From the NCBI GenBank assembly GCA_022560025.1, contig JAFISE010000001.1, forward strand, positions 62,001 to 126,000: a DNA stretch of 64,000 bases. The letters run 5' to 3'. Made by a program: the position numbers and the translations under genes. The DNA comes from Stagonosporopsis chrysanthemi. Lineage: Eukaryota; Ascomycota; Dothideomycetes; Pleosporales; Didymellaceae. This document shows positions 35,612 through 46,455 of the stretch, in pieces. Position 1 is the first letter of the stretch. Every line of letters begins with the position of its first letter. The notes beneath the pieces were generated by a model. It saw only the letters and a list, made by a program, of their open reading frames with translations. It was not told the origin of the DNA and ran no database searches.

Positions 35612-37756
35612 ATGACCTTTCAATCGTCCCCCTCAATGTCCAGTGCTGCGTCTAGATCTTCGCCTTTAGCACCAAAGAAGCAAAAACACGTCACCACGGC
35701 ATGCCTCAACTGCCGCAAGCGTAAAATCAAGTGCGATGGTGCCAAGCCTTCATGTAGCAACTGTTCGCTATACTCGCAGCAATGCAACTACCAAGTTGGA
35801 GTCGATAAGCGCAAAGTCTCTGTCAAGGACCGGCTCGCTACTGTAGAGGCATATGCACAAGAGTTGGAGAGGTTACTCACGGCTGGTGGCATCCCTCTGC
35901 CTAGAGATGGGCAAGCGTCAGCAACTGCTATGTACTTCCAGCCATCTGCGACGCCGTTTCCGCCAATTGGTACATCTCAAGCAGATGAGCACAACTTCCG
36001 TTTTCGAGGAGGCGGACCCGTCACTGCGACGTCGACTGATCTGGTGTATTCGTCACCAACCGAAGGCTCATCGCCCTTAGTAGACCAGATCACAGGCAGT
36101 CTAGGATCGCTGCAGCTTGCTGAGGATGGGCAGCTTCGTTTCTATGGCGCTACTTCAAACCTGCACCTCCTAATCAAGGGAACGCGCAGATCCGCCAACA
36201 GGCAAGGCCTCACGCATTCGAGCGAGGTGCAAGCCATCCTGCAAGCGGCCGGTGTCGGCCAAATCGTGGACGCTGAGCTCGAAGAGCATCTCATTCGCCT
36301 CTATTTCTGCTGGGAGGATCCGAGCATCCACCTCGTCCAGGAAGAAGTCTTCTATCGTGAAAGAGAAAGATGCAAGTCTGGTTACGGGACCAGCAAATTA
36401 TACTCTGAGGTCCTGGTCAACTCAATGTGTGCCGTAGGTGCATCATTCACTTCGAGACACTGTGAAACGCTTCCGGAAAACCTCGTCGATTTCTTCGCAT
36501 CTCGAGCTCGTGCCCTGCTGGACGTTGAATTAGATTCACCTACCTTGTCTACTGTGCAGTCATTGGGCATTCTTAGCGGCGTAGAGTCAATCAGGACCCT
36601 AGACGCTCGAGGATGGCTGTACAGCGGCATGGCGGTTCGTCTTGCCACTGACCTTGGACTACATCTTGATAGTCAGATTTACCTAGATGCCGGAATCATT
36701 GACCATGAAGAAGCACTTGCGAGGAGGGTCGTCTTCTGGGGCGCCTTCATCCACGAACGAATGTGGTCGTTATATCTTGGGCGCCCAGTATCACTGAACG
36801 AAAGTTTCATCACTACGCCGCCGTACGTTGCAGGGGTCACTGAGCAAAAATACTGGCAGCCATATATAGATGACTGCGAGGATTCGATCTTTCCGCAGCT
36901 ACCTGATCCCATCGAAGAACTGCACAGAAACAACGCATCTTTATGCGCCAAGATGACACGCGTTCGAGAAACGCTGTATTCCGATGCTGTCAACTCAGCT
37001 GTGGGTGCTCAACAGCTGCACAACTTTGCGTCCAACATGCGAGCGGAGTTGGTAGGATGGTACGAGCATCTACCAGACAGTCTACGCGTCGATTTGACAT
37101 CGATCTCGGCCCTCTATGTTCCGCACGTCATTCAGCTTCACATGCAATATCACACACTCATGATACTTGTTCATCGGCCTTTCTTCGCCGCTACCATAAC
37201 GACGATGCCAGATGTTGCTTTCAGCGATCCGCTGGTCGGCCGCACATCATGCACAGATTCTGCCCGGTCAATATCAAAGCTGCTGCAAATATATCGGCGC
37301 CTTTATGGTCTTCGTCGCATCAATATACAAGCGGTGCACCTTATTTTCACAGCGAGCCTGATCCATGTGCTCAACGCTTGCGAATCGGTCCAGCCATCGC
37401 TGAAGAACTCAGCTTGGAAGGACCTCGAGGTATGCCAGCAAGCTCTTTCCGAATTGAGCAAAGGGTTCCAAAGCGCATCAAGGGCGCTTGAGGTGGTCAA
37501 TGGTATCAAGGACGAGCTTCTCCGAGCTACCCGCGAGAATGCGAAGCGAAGCTCACCAGATTCATCTATGATAGAACCTGGCGGCGACGTGAATGCAAAA
37601 CGTCGCCGTTCTTCTGCTGTACCACACACTGCAGAAGTCTTACTCGAAAACATCGAACGAGCTGCACAAGAGGACACTATCTCGGGCAACTCGATGAACG
37701 GCATCGATTCAATATTTTGGTCCGAATTGACAAGCCTCGACTTCTCAAATTTCTGA
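35612..37756 (+). CDS. Zn2Cys6 transcription factor with fungal-specific TF domain
   Basis: This nuclear DNA-binding regulator has 714 residues in one exon. The zinc cluster is ACLNCRKRKIKCDGAKPSC and on to SLYSQQC: six Cys at 31, 34, 41, 48, 51 and 58 (spacing 2-6-6-2-6). It is preceded by basic residues (PKKQKH) and followed by a coiled-coil linker (VKDRLATVEAYAQELERLL). The middle has the fungal-specific transcription-factor fold: WLYSGMAVRLATDLGLHLD, RRVVFWGAFIHERMWSLYLGRP. A possible nuclear signal (AKRRRS) lies near the C-terminus. The layout resembles NirA- or XlnR-like regulators, but the target is unknown. It is tail-to-tail with the dehydrogenase gene (stop codons 31 bp apart) and next to a monooxygenase and a transporter, which suggests a pathway-specific regulator. 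Confidence 0.92.
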   Translation: MTFQSSPSMSSAASRSSPLAPKKQKHVTTACLNCRKRKIKCDGAKPSCSNCSLYSQQCNYQVGVDKRKVSVKDRLATVEAYAQELERLLTAGGIPLPRDGQASATAMYFQPSATPFPPIGTSQADEHNFRFRGGGPVTATSTDLVYSSPTEGSSPLVDQITGSLGSLQLAEDGQLRFYGATSNLHLLIKGTRRSANRQGLTHSSEVQAILQAAGVGQIVDAELEEHLIRLYFCWEDPSIHLVQEEVFYRERERCKSGYGTSKLYSEVLVNSMCAVGASFTSRHCETLPENLVDFFASRARALLDVELDSPTLSTVQSLGILSGVESIRTLDARGWLYSGMAVRLATDLGLHLDSQIYLDAGIIDHEEALARRVVFWGAFIHERMWSLYLGRPVSLNESFITTPPYVAGVTEQKYWQPYIDDCEDSIFPQLPDPIEELHRNNASLCAKMTRVRETLYSDAVNSAVGAQQLHNFASNMRAELVGWYEHLPDSLRVDLTSISALYVPHVIQLHMQYHTLMILVHRPFFAATITTMPDVAFSDPLVGRTSCTDSARSISKLLQIYRRLYGLRRINIQAVHLIFTASLIHVLNACESVQPSLKNSAWKDLEVCQQALSELSKGFQSASRALEVVNGIKDELLRATRENAKRSSPDSSMIEPGGDVNAKRRRSSAVPHTAEVLLENIERAAQEDTISGNSMNGIDSIFWSELTSLDFSNF

Positions 37757-37787
37757 CTCTCACCTTGGCCAATGCTGCGGAATTCCA

Positions 37788-38842
37788 TCAATTTGCTATT
37801 CTTCCTCCATGCAATCCACCAGTAATGGGTATATCAGCGCCCGTTGTATATGCCGCGGCCTCACTGAGGAGGTAATTGACAGCGCCAGTTATGTCACTGG
37901 TCTCACCCATCCTTGCCATTGGCGGTGCGGACTGAAACACCGAATACAGCTCGGGCTGTTGGTCTGCACAGAGCTGTGTCATGTCTGTCCGAATAAACCC
38001 TGGTGATACGGAATTGACTCGAATGTTGAGCGGGGCGAGCTCTACAGCTAGCTGGGTCATCATGATGCGCACTGCGCCTTTGGTTGCGCCATACATGCTC
38101 AAGCGCTGCAGCGGTAATGCCACGTGCGAGGCAATCGACGCTATTAGCACCAAGCTTCCGCCGGTTCCTTGTCTCCTCATGGCCGATGCTGCAAGCTGCG
38201 CACAGAAGTATGTACCGAGAACCTGGACGGTTAACAGCAATCGAGATCAAGAATGCGATACTTACATTGACCTTCAAGAGTTGTTCACATTCGTCCCATT
38301 GGTGGTCGAAGAAAGACTTGTCGGCTACAATGCCAGCAGCAGTCACGCTTTTGGGTCAGCCATTGACAAAAAAAATCTGGGGCACGCCAACCAATTGTCT
38401 ATCCTTCCAAAATCTTGCTCTACCTGCGCGAAACTCTGTTTCAGTGAATCCATACCTGTAACATCGGTTCTGCTGGATGTCAGTGCTGTGACTTTGAACC
38501 TTTCTTTCAAGAACCATACCGGTAGTATTTTGCTTCCACGCCAAGCTTCGAAAGATCGAGTTGCGGCTCATCAAGTCTGTCAAATACGGCGACATTGCTT
38601 CCAGCTTCGGCCACAGCTTCTACTAGGGACATACCAATGCCGCGAGCTCCGCCTGTTATGATCGTGGTTTTGTCTCTAAGACTGGAACGTTCGCTCATTG
38701 GCCGTCTCTCCTTGATGGCTTCTGCCGACGCGACATAGCGAGGTGATGATAACCGAAAATGGCTACGCGCAATGTGCAAATTTGAAGCAGATCGCATGTG
38801 CGGGCGAATTGGTATGAAACGCATGAGAGAAGCCATACTCAT
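37788..38842 (-). CDS. Short-chain dehydrogenase/reductase
   Basis: This NAD(P)-dependent oxidoreductase has 305 residues in four exons: 38842-38520, 38469-38392, 38347-38266 and 38222-37788. Introns start GTATGG, GTTGGC and GTAAGT. The cofactor motif is TGGARGIG at residues 63-70. The second strand has an acidic residue (AVFDR), which hints at NADH preference but is not proof. The catalytic pair is Tyr-Lys in MYGATK (near residues 204-208), with Ser upstream in LIASIASH. The C-terminus (GADIPITGGLHGG) is typical of classical SDRs. The 49 residues before MSERSSLRD are Arg-rich and nearly free of acids, which could be a mitochondrial presequence; initiation at Met49 would give a cytosolic form. 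It lies between the regulator and the flavin monooxygenase. Confidence 0.88.
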
Positions 38843-39377
38843 TAATGTTAGCAGCGATTTGAATGATCAGAGCAGCCCAGGATCAATTGTATCTTCACAT
38901 TATTCAGTTCCACAGTAGTGCACTGAAGCACTGCACCCGCGGAAGAGCTCGACGTCATATTGCCTCCGCATTTCGTCTATGTTCTAGCGTAGTGTGGGGT
39001 CGGCGTCTCGATCACTTCTCAAAATGCGGGGAAGCTTCGCATGCATGATACCGCACGGAATTTGAATCCCATCAAGCTAGAGCTGCTGCGAAGAGGTCAG
39101 GATCTCGCAGCGATAGCTACGACAGCAGTGCTGAGAATGGCCGGCATGGCGTTGAGAGAAAGCTGGACAAGCGATCACCCGTAGCTCTTCCGAACATTCA
39201 ATGGCTATGATGCCGAAGATGCAGGTACTTTGAGGGACATTGGGTCAGCTGATGAAATCGAATTGAACTCAAATTTGGTTTACCATGGTGCGAAAATTGG
39301 ACAAGTGGAGAAAGAGAGAAAGCAACAAGAGCCCAGAGTTCTAATTGCTATGAGTGCAGCCGTCTCCATCATTATTC
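38843..39377. other. Intergenic region
   Basis: This 535-bp stretch lies upstream of the dehydrogenase and downstream of the flavin monooxygenase, both on the minus strand. No gene or repeat is supported. Confidence 0.5.
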
Positions 39378-41100
39378 TCAGCTAAGAGCTACCTTGCCAA
39401 CACGCGTACTGAGCTGTGTCCACGTGCCTTGTAGGGCAGTTCTAAAACCTCGATCCTTTCTCCACATGCCCAATGCAAGTAAAAGAAGACCCAACCCATA
39501 TGTCTTCTTACTCGTCGTCCTCACCCACCTACTCAGCGTCCGCAGAAACCACAAATACGAGCCCCCTTTCTTGTTGAATATTCCAAACCTCGGGATACAT
39601 GTCTCCTTCCAAAACGTACTCGCATAGCCCGGCCAGCTCGCCGCGTTGTGCCCATGCTCATTGATGTACCAGTTCGAACATCCGGCTTGAAAGACTGAGC
39701 CTTGCAGCTGGCGCTGTATGCCTTCGACCCATGCGTGTTCGACCGAGCTCTTGATCTCGATGATAAATGCTTGGCGGTCAATGAGCGGCGCGATCATGTT
39801 GCGTGCGACAAAATCGACTTGCACTTCGCATGTGAAGAGTGCGGAGTTGTGGGCTGGAAAAGTATTTGGTCCGAAGCTGAAGGAACCTGTCAGTCCTGAT
39901 GCTTGTCGAACCTTGCGTGTCAACTTACAGTATCGCAAAGTTTGGGAAGTTGTGCAGAAAACTGCCCATGTATGCTTGAGCGCCGTGATGTTCTTTCCAC
40001 TGCTGATTCAGCGACTTGCCGTCCTTGCCATACACCTCCATCGGCGTGAGAAATTGTTGGACCTGGAAGCCAGTTCCTAGTACAATCACATCGACATTGC
40101 ATCGCCGTCCACTCTTGCTTACAATTCCCGTCTCGTCAATCTCGTGAATGCCTTCAGGTATAAGCTCGAAGTTTGGCTCGTTCATAGCCTCGAGATAATT
40201 CGGGTCGAAAATGCGACGCTTGCAGCCGAGCGGAAAATCTGGGACCAGATCGCCATGATACTTCTTTGGCGCCGTCGAGTAAATGTACTTCTTCGCTTTA
40301 TCTTCGACAGCTGTGCGCTTTATCGCTGCATCCACGCCCGGCATGTACGTCGCGACCAAGTCATCGTTCTCCAGGAACAATTGGAGCCTCTTCCAGCGCT
40401 CCCATAGCGGGACGTATCTGAACGCCCAGGTCTCGCCTCTCGTGAAATGCCGATTCGGACGCTCGTGGTACCACTGCCGTGAACGCGCGATTTGCGTCAC
40501 GGATGCTACGTCTTTGACAACGGCGGGAATGACTTGGGCGGCTGAGCATCCGTTGCCAATGACGGCCATTTTCTTGCCTCTGTAGTCGTACGAGTGGTCC
40601 CAGCGCGCGGTGTGGAACATGGCGCCTTTGAATTTGTCCATGCCGGGGAACTTGACGTCGCGAGGGTACGATATGCCTCCAACCGCTGAAATGAAGACTG
40701 CGGCCTCCTCTGTGAATACGTTTTTCGTCTGCCCATCTTTGAACCGCACACTCCACTCTTCTTCTTCGTCGTGCCATCTCGCACCTAGACACTCGATGCC
40801 AAATCGCATATGCCGCCTCAAATCGAACTTGTTTACTGTGTCTTCAATATATTCGAGGATCTCGGCCCCTTCACACAGCTCCTTGCTCCAATTCGGATTG
40901 ATGTTGAAGTGGAACGAGTACAGAATAGTGGGCACATCGCATCCGATTCCAGGATACGTGTTTGTGCGCCACGTCCCGCCTACGCCATCGAGCTTGTCGT
41001 AGATTGTGAAGTTGCTGTAACCGAGTTTGTGCCGCAGCGTGTACGCCATGGATATACCGGACGGCCCTGCGCCGATTATGACAATGTGTGGGCTCGCCAT
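39378..41100 (-). CDS. Baeyer-Villiger-type flavin monooxygenase
   Basis: This FAD- and NADPH-dependent monooxygenase inserts an oxygen atom into ketones, or oxidises N/S centres, in secondary or catabolic metabolism. Exons are 41100-39929 and 39876-39378, with a 52-nt intron (GTAAGT...TTCAG), giving 556 residues. I chose the ATG at 41100 because it begins just before the FAD-binding GxGxxG (IVIIGAGPSG, residues 7-15). The fingerprint FKGAMFHTARWD (about 157-168) is the Baeyer-Villiger motif FxGxxxHxxxW. A second nucleotide-binding site is AVIGNGCSAAQ. The C-terminus has an Arg/Lys-rich, partly hydrophobic end (TYGLGLLLLALGMWRK) that may be a membrane anchor. It is divergent from the transporter gene at 41646. 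Confidence 0.92.
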
Positions 41101-41645
41101 ACTGACGAAATTGAGAGCTATGAGCTCAGGGCGTTGTGGTGGAGTAAGAAGTTTGGCCTGGGAGAAGCGCCTATAACCTACATCAGCGCGCATCCAGAAC
41201 ACCGTAAAATCTCGCATATAAGTATGATACGGTAGAGCTGAGTGGAGAAGAACGACTGGTTATTATCCAATCACGCTGAGCCTTCTTCGCCCACATAGGT
41301 TTGGCGTATTATGCTTATATGCGAGATTTTACGGTATTCGAGCAGCACCACCACATTCAAAGATGATCTGCGTGTTCATCTTCACACGCTAGGCGCTCTG
41401 ATATCATACGGAGACTGGATTCCGGGGCATTGTCGTGGAGTAAAGCACTTCCTGTGGCCATGGATTCCGGCCGTGGGATTCAATTCCCGTCCTTAGAACG
41501 CGGGGATGCACTAGGCTTGATCGGGTTGGGATGAGATAGGGTTGCATGATTCAGTTTTCTGGGGTGCATTAGCAGGTATAAGAAATGAATTCGTATGATG
41601 CAGCTCACGTTGTCATCTTGACAAGTTTGAATTGTAGTCGCCAAC
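41101..41645. promoter_or_regulatory. Divergent promoter: flavin monooxygenase / MFS transporter
   Basis: This 545-bp region drives two divergent genes and contains the inverted repeat at 41197-41339. Shared regulation of the pair is likely from the arrangement alone. Confidence 0.5.
41197..41339. repeat. Near-perfect 35-bp inverted repeat (hairpin or MITE-like)
   Basis: Arms at 41197-41231 and 41305-41339 are inverted copies with 32 of 35 positions matching; the core TAAAATCTCGCATATAA is identical. The 73-bp spacer is not repetitive. I see no target-site duplication at the outer ends. It lies in the divergent promoter between the flavin monooxygenase and the transporter. Confidence 0.85.
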
Positions 41646-43400
41646 ATGTTCGAAAACGTTAAAGGACGAATGCTCTTTCGCATGATGCGATTTAGCTGTG
41701 GAGTGGTAAGTTCCAGTCCAATACAACCTCCCGAATGCAATAATTCTCACGGTGAATCAGTCATTCATGCTTTATGGGTAAGCCATTGTGTGAGGTGGTG
41801 ACACAAAGATTGTGTTGCTAACTTTCATCACAGCTACGACGCAGGCGTCCTTGGGGGCGTACAAGACACTGAGCCCTTCCGACATGCCATGGGCGTAAGA
41901 TCCTCCAGTTCATTGTTTCAGATGAAGTCCTGACTCCTCGCAGAATCCGACTGGCGCCTACATCATCCCCATGATCGCATCCGCGTACACTCTTGCAGCA
42001 ACCGTGTGTTGCCTCTTTGTCTCAATTGTTGGAATGCCCCTCGGTCGACGCAATATCATCCTACTAGGCAATCTGTGCGTCATTATCGGAGCCTCACTAC
42101 AAGCTTCTGCATGGAGCGTACCGCACATGATTGTCGGCCGTTTGATGTGCGGATTTGGTATCGGCTTTATATCGTGCACAGTGCCAACATATATGGCCGA
42201 GATGTCGACTGAAGTCGCTCAACGTGGTCCCGAGGTGGCTTTTACCTGCGCCTTGCTCATCAGCGGGATTCCGCTCGCATACTGGATCGACTTTGGTTTC
42301 ACCCGTATGACGAACCAAGTCAGTTGGCGCTTCCCAATCGGGTTCCAGGCGTTCTTTGCTATCGCATCTGGTGCTGTCATGGTTTTTCTGCCAGACACGC
42401 CAAGGTGGTACTACGCCAAGGGGCGGAATGCTGATGGTGATGCTGTACTAGCTAAGCTGTTTGATAAGGACATTGAGCATCCGGAGGTCCAGGCCATAAG
42501 ACATGACATTATAAGCACTATTGAGCTGGAGTCCGAGGAACAGAACAAGTTCAATATTTGGGGTTTGTTCTGGGATCACAGTGACCTGAGAGTGGGAAGG
42601 CGGATTCGCATCTCGTTCATGCTTTTGTCGCTGCAGCAGATGATGGGTCAGTCTTTGCTTGCTTCTGGTGGAACTGTATACTGACCTGATAGGCATCAAT
42701 CTCTCCGTATACTACTCCACTAGTATCTTTAGAAACGTCGGACTCTCGGATTTCCTGGCTCAGCTCCTCGCAGCCGTCATGAATACCATGTTCGCTCTTG
42801 GGACCTGGCCGCTGCCCGCGACAATCGAACGCTTCGGCCGCCAGCGCATCATGTTCTGGTCCGCATTCGTATGCGCCCTTTTCATGACTACTTTTGTGGC
42901 TCTCATCGGCTTACAGAATCCCACTGTCAACTCGCAGTGGGCTGCTGCCGCTATAATTTGCTTGTGGAACATGGTCTTCGGGTATGGTTGGGTTGGTTGT
43001 CCGTGGTTGTATGGACCTGAGGTAAGATCGCTGTTTGTCCTTGACCTTTGCAGTTACTGACCGCCTTTAGATCGCGCCCCTTAAACACCGACATGTTGGT
43101 GGTGCAGCAGGCGCATTCGGCGAGTGGCTGTTCAGCTTCCTCACGGTGTTCGCGGGAGGTATTGCGCTAGAACGTATTGGCTGGAAAATATGGCTGTGGA
43201 TGCTCTTGTGTAACTGGATTGCCATGCCATTTGTATGGTGGCTGTGCCCTGAGACCACAGGGAAGAGTCTTGAAGACATTGACTTGATATTCGCAAAACC
43301 GCATGTTCGCGAAGTTCTAGCAGAGCAAAGTTCGAACGGCAGTGGCTACGAGAAGAAGCACGAAATCGACGGGAGTGTCCAGATTGAACGGCTAGTCTAG
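41646..43400 (+). CDS. MFS sugar-type transporter
   Basis: This is a 499-residue major-facilitator protein with about twelve membrane helices, expected in the plasma membrane. I read six exons: 41646-41705, 41761-41777 (17 nt), 41834-41894, 41944-42646, 42693-43021 and 43071-43400. The 17-nt exon is required to encode SFMLYGYDAGVLGG, the helix-1 signature of sugar porters. Other signatures are GRLMCGFGIGFISCTVPTYMAE, PDTPRWYYAKGR, QQMMGINLSVYYSTSIF and the final PETTGKSLEDID. Intron donors are GTAAGT, GTAAGC, GTAAGA, GTCAGT and GTAAGA. The substrate is unknown (a hexose, quinate or similar). It is divergent from the monooxygenase, which suggests uptake or export of the compound handled by the neighbouring enzymes. 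Confidence 0.92.
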
Positions 43401-44247
43401 ATAAGTGGAATTGAAATTTGGCTGCTACTGGCTCTTATTGCACGCCCTTGGAGCATGCGCTGATCGTGAATTGCGACTCCAGGTGTGACGAGAGTGATAT
43501 TGAATAAAATGAATGGCTATAGCCTTTTGGAGGGATGCAGTCTGCGCGACACTTGGCCTTTCGTATGCTCTAGAGACACACAGTGCTGTGTAGAAGACCA
43601 CAAGTTGTTGCATACGACAGATTTGGTTGGAGCAATAAGTACTGATTCGCTTCTGGTTGGTCTAAGGGCGAGGGCAGGTTCTGGTTTGCAGCTGCCTGCA
43701 TAGGGTCACCTACTATGTTAGTGGCGGTACGCCCCTCTCTTTCTTTTTGGCTCGGTTTAGCTGGACCTTCCTTCTGGTCAGACCAGTGATTGATGGTTCC
43801 TGAGCGGCTCCCATACAACGTGCAATACAGTTAGTTTACTGCTTTTGATTTGTGCTTGTCTGCCTCAACAGAATCAGAGCAATCTCCTTTGTTCATATGC
43901 TTATTGGATGGGCAGCTCCTGTTTAAAGGTAGATATAGTGCTTATCCTATCTTGCTTATTTTTAAATCCCAAAGTGATCCTGCTGGCATTTACGTCTCTT
44001 CGAGACACTGGTGTAGCGAAGCATTTGCAATACTTGCTGGGTATTGTAATCTTGGAGAGCAACTGTATGCATGAATTTGCAGTGGGAAAGAATACGATGT
44101 TTCGAAAAGATGTTGTCTTCGGCTCTGTTTGTCGATGTCTTGTCGGGCAATACTTGATCTCCGAACCCCGAGACTAGCGTGACCTTTCTGTTACTTGACC
44201 ACCGTCTTACTCTCCAACCTGGCATTTGCACCATCGACTTTTACAAC
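43401..44247. other. Intergenic region
   Basis: No gene is supported in this 847-bp AT-rich stretch. Short frames around 43845-44177 have no domain and lead into the F-box gene promoter. Confidence 0.5.
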
Positions 44248-45939
44248 ATGGTAAACTTTCCGCAAGAAGTTATCGACCATGTCAGTAGCTTCTTGACAGT
44301 AAGTGACCTACGTCGAACACTTTTTGTATCACACCAATTTCAACATGCTGCTGAGCGGTTCTCCGGGGCATTCAATTCATTCGAATTACATGCCACAGAT
44401 GCTTCTACTCAAAAGCTTTTCAATACCTTTTCTAGCCGGCGCTTTCGCTATCTGCGGTGCATTCACTTGCGCACTGAGTTGCCACGGCTACGATATGGGC
44501 GAAAAGAGACGAAGGCAGGGTTTGACCCAGGTCATCGCGAGACCAAGGCGGACCTTGTCAAAAAAGACATGGAATTCACACACCAGATTTTCTCAATGTT
44601 TAAAGCGCTGAAGACTTTGGAAAACCACGCGAATGAGTTGGGACTTGGACATGGCCGGATCCACTTGTCAGTCTGGGCACCAACGCGTGTGCGAGACAGC
44701 GGATACTGCCTGCATTGGCACCTCATCAGTTGGCGAATACACCTAATCTCGCCTGAAGCGCTTCCTTATCTGGAGTCGGTCCGCTCGTTGGCCGTTGAGG
44801 GTCAAGCTGACATGAATCTCCTCAACGAACCCTCCGTCACAGTATCGAAGCTCGATTTGCGTATCGTGGTCGACCTTGCGTCACGCCTACCTAACTTGCA
44901 ACGTTTGGAGTGCCGAATTGGCGGAGAAGAATGGACACCCAATTCCGAGTCAGCTGCTGTATCACACTACTTCCACGACGCTGGAGGATGTCGCCGCGAT
45001 TCACGCCACGAGTTCGCAACAGCTCTTGCGAACGTAGAACTTCCGAAAGGTACGAGAAGCATGACTCTAGACTTCATGAGTCCAGGAAACTACATGAAAG
45101 AAGTCGACCAACGTGAGGTGTTTCCAGACCTAGTTGCACCAGCAACGCAGGGTGACCCATTCAGTTCCAGCCTCAGAATGCTATCCCACCAACTACGTAA
45201 CCTTGATCTGCACGGTATACTCGACAAAACCATATTCTGGCCTGCGGATAACACGACCGCCAACCCTACATGGCCAAATTTGGAGTTTCTCTCGGTCCAC
45301 TTCTATCTTGCCTCGCCCTCAGGAGCATGGTATTTCTGCGGCCCGGACGACGAGGGCTGGAATACCGAAGGCTACAAAACAACGTCATCAATGTACCCTC
45401 CTCTTACGTCGACCGACTCCGACCGCGACTGGGACATGGAGAAAAGCGACAGCGGTTTGCACCAATGGGAAGGCATCGCAGCCTCCTTCCGCGTCTGTCC
45501 AATCGAGGAGACGCTCACGCCGTTCCTCACAGGGTTCACAAAAGCAGCAAAAGCCATGCACAAACTTCGACGTGCGGTGCTATGGACCTCAATCACTTGG
45601 GCTGCCGGCGATATAAGCGACACCTACAACTCGTCAGCTTTTGATGCCACGACCGAAATAAGCATGCGTCACGATGCACCTCTAGCATGGGGAATAGCGT
45701 TTGCTCAGGCAGGGGAAGAAGCATTTAGCACTAGTCCTGGCGTGTCTTTTGCCGACAAGAGGCAAATATGGTGGAAGACGGGCAGATGGCGGCCAGGACA
45801 TGATTTGCACAAAGGATTCCAGCAGATCGGGACAGAGCGCTGCGAGGGTCTGGCGGAGCACTGGAGAGACGACGAATTTGGAGATGGATTGGTGGTTGAG
45901 GCTACTTTCAGTCAATCACGGTTTCTGAAGCGAGCGTGA
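44248..45939 (+). CDS. F-box domain protein
   Basis: This single-exon protein has 563 residues. The N-terminus is an F-box (VNFPQEVIDHVSSFLTVSDLRRTLFVSHQF), the Skp1-binding motif of SCF ubiquitin ligases. The rest has scattered Leu-rich segments (LPYLESVRSLAVEGQ, LASRLPNLQRLECRIGG) that may form irregular repeats for substrate binding. I chose the ATG at 44248 because it sits just before the F-box; an in-frame start 69 bases upstream (44179) would add an unrelated hydrophobic stretch. The target is unknown; such genes are numerous and fast-evolving in filamentous fungi. Confidence 0.85.
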   Translation: MVNFPQEVIDHVSSFLTVSDLRRTLFVSHQFQHAAERFSGAFNSFELHATDASTQKLFNTFSSRRFRYLRCIHLRTELPRLRYGRKETKAGFDPGHRETKADLVKKDMEFTHQIFSMFKALKTLENHANELGLGHGRIHLSVWAPTRVRDSGYCLHWHLISWRIHLISPEALPYLESVRSLAVEGQADMNLLNEPSVTVSKLDLRIVVDLASRLPNLQRLECRIGGEEWTPNSESAAVSHYFHDAGGCRRDSRHEFATALANVELPKGTRSMTLDFMSPGNYMKEVDQREVFPDLVAPATQGDPFSSSLRMLSHQLRNLDLHGILDKTIFWPADNTTANPTWPNLEFLSVHFYLASPSGAWYFCGPDDEGWNTEGYKTTSSMYPPLTSTDSDRDWDMEKSDSGLHQWEGIAASFRVCPIEETLTPFLTGFTKAAKAMHKLRRAVLWTSITWAAGDISDTYNSSAFDATTEISMRHDAPLAWGIAFAQAGEEAFSTSPGVSFADKRQIWWKTGRWRPGHDLHKGFQQIGTERCEGLAEHWRDDEFGDGLVVEATFSQSRFLKRA

Positions 45940-46455
45940 TAATATTGATGGATACTAAGTTGGTGGAATACACTGTCTCACTCATGTTACTGGAATGGCG
46001 GGTTGTAAGCGCAGGAATCTTTGTATCTACCGAGCTTTTCGCAGCATATCAGCATGATTCTTTGTAACCATGGCCATTTACAGCACTGTTTCGATCTCTG
46101 TTACCACTGTGCATATCCTAGGTGTGTGCTTCAGATTCTCCGATAATCCAATACTTCCAGAGACGTTTAGGGCAATGAGAGCTCACGCAACATTCCGTGA
46201 AGACTGTTACTCCTTGTCAGCATGCTTATATGCTGATATGCTGACGTTGGCACTCGGGCATCAAAGCCCGCTGCGGACTCCGCTGTGTTGGACAACAGGA
46301 CCGACGGCTGCGGAACTGGACATGGAGATAGAAGTGGACGTGACACCGAGCCAACAAGTCCGACGAAATGGACAATACAAATGTTCGAGTTGCAGGCACC
46401 TTTGATCCATTCAGCACATCCTGTTCTTCCTTGATTAAAGGACAACAACCACATA
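45940..46455. other. Intergenic region with a short inverted repeat
   Basis: This 516-bp stretch has no gene. A 14-bp sequence (CAGCATATCAGCAT) at 46042-46055 recurs inverted at 46230-46243. It contains the promoter of the secreted-protein gene. Confidence 0.5.

Noticed and set aside
41440..41500. tRNA-like B-box (GATTCAATTCC)
   Set aside because: The T-arm does not pair and no D-arm, anticodon arm or acceptor stem can be built around it.
46042..46243. 14-bp inverted repeat as a mobile-element end
   Set aside because: It is too short, shows no target duplication and encloses no coding sequence; noted only as a feature of the intergenic region.
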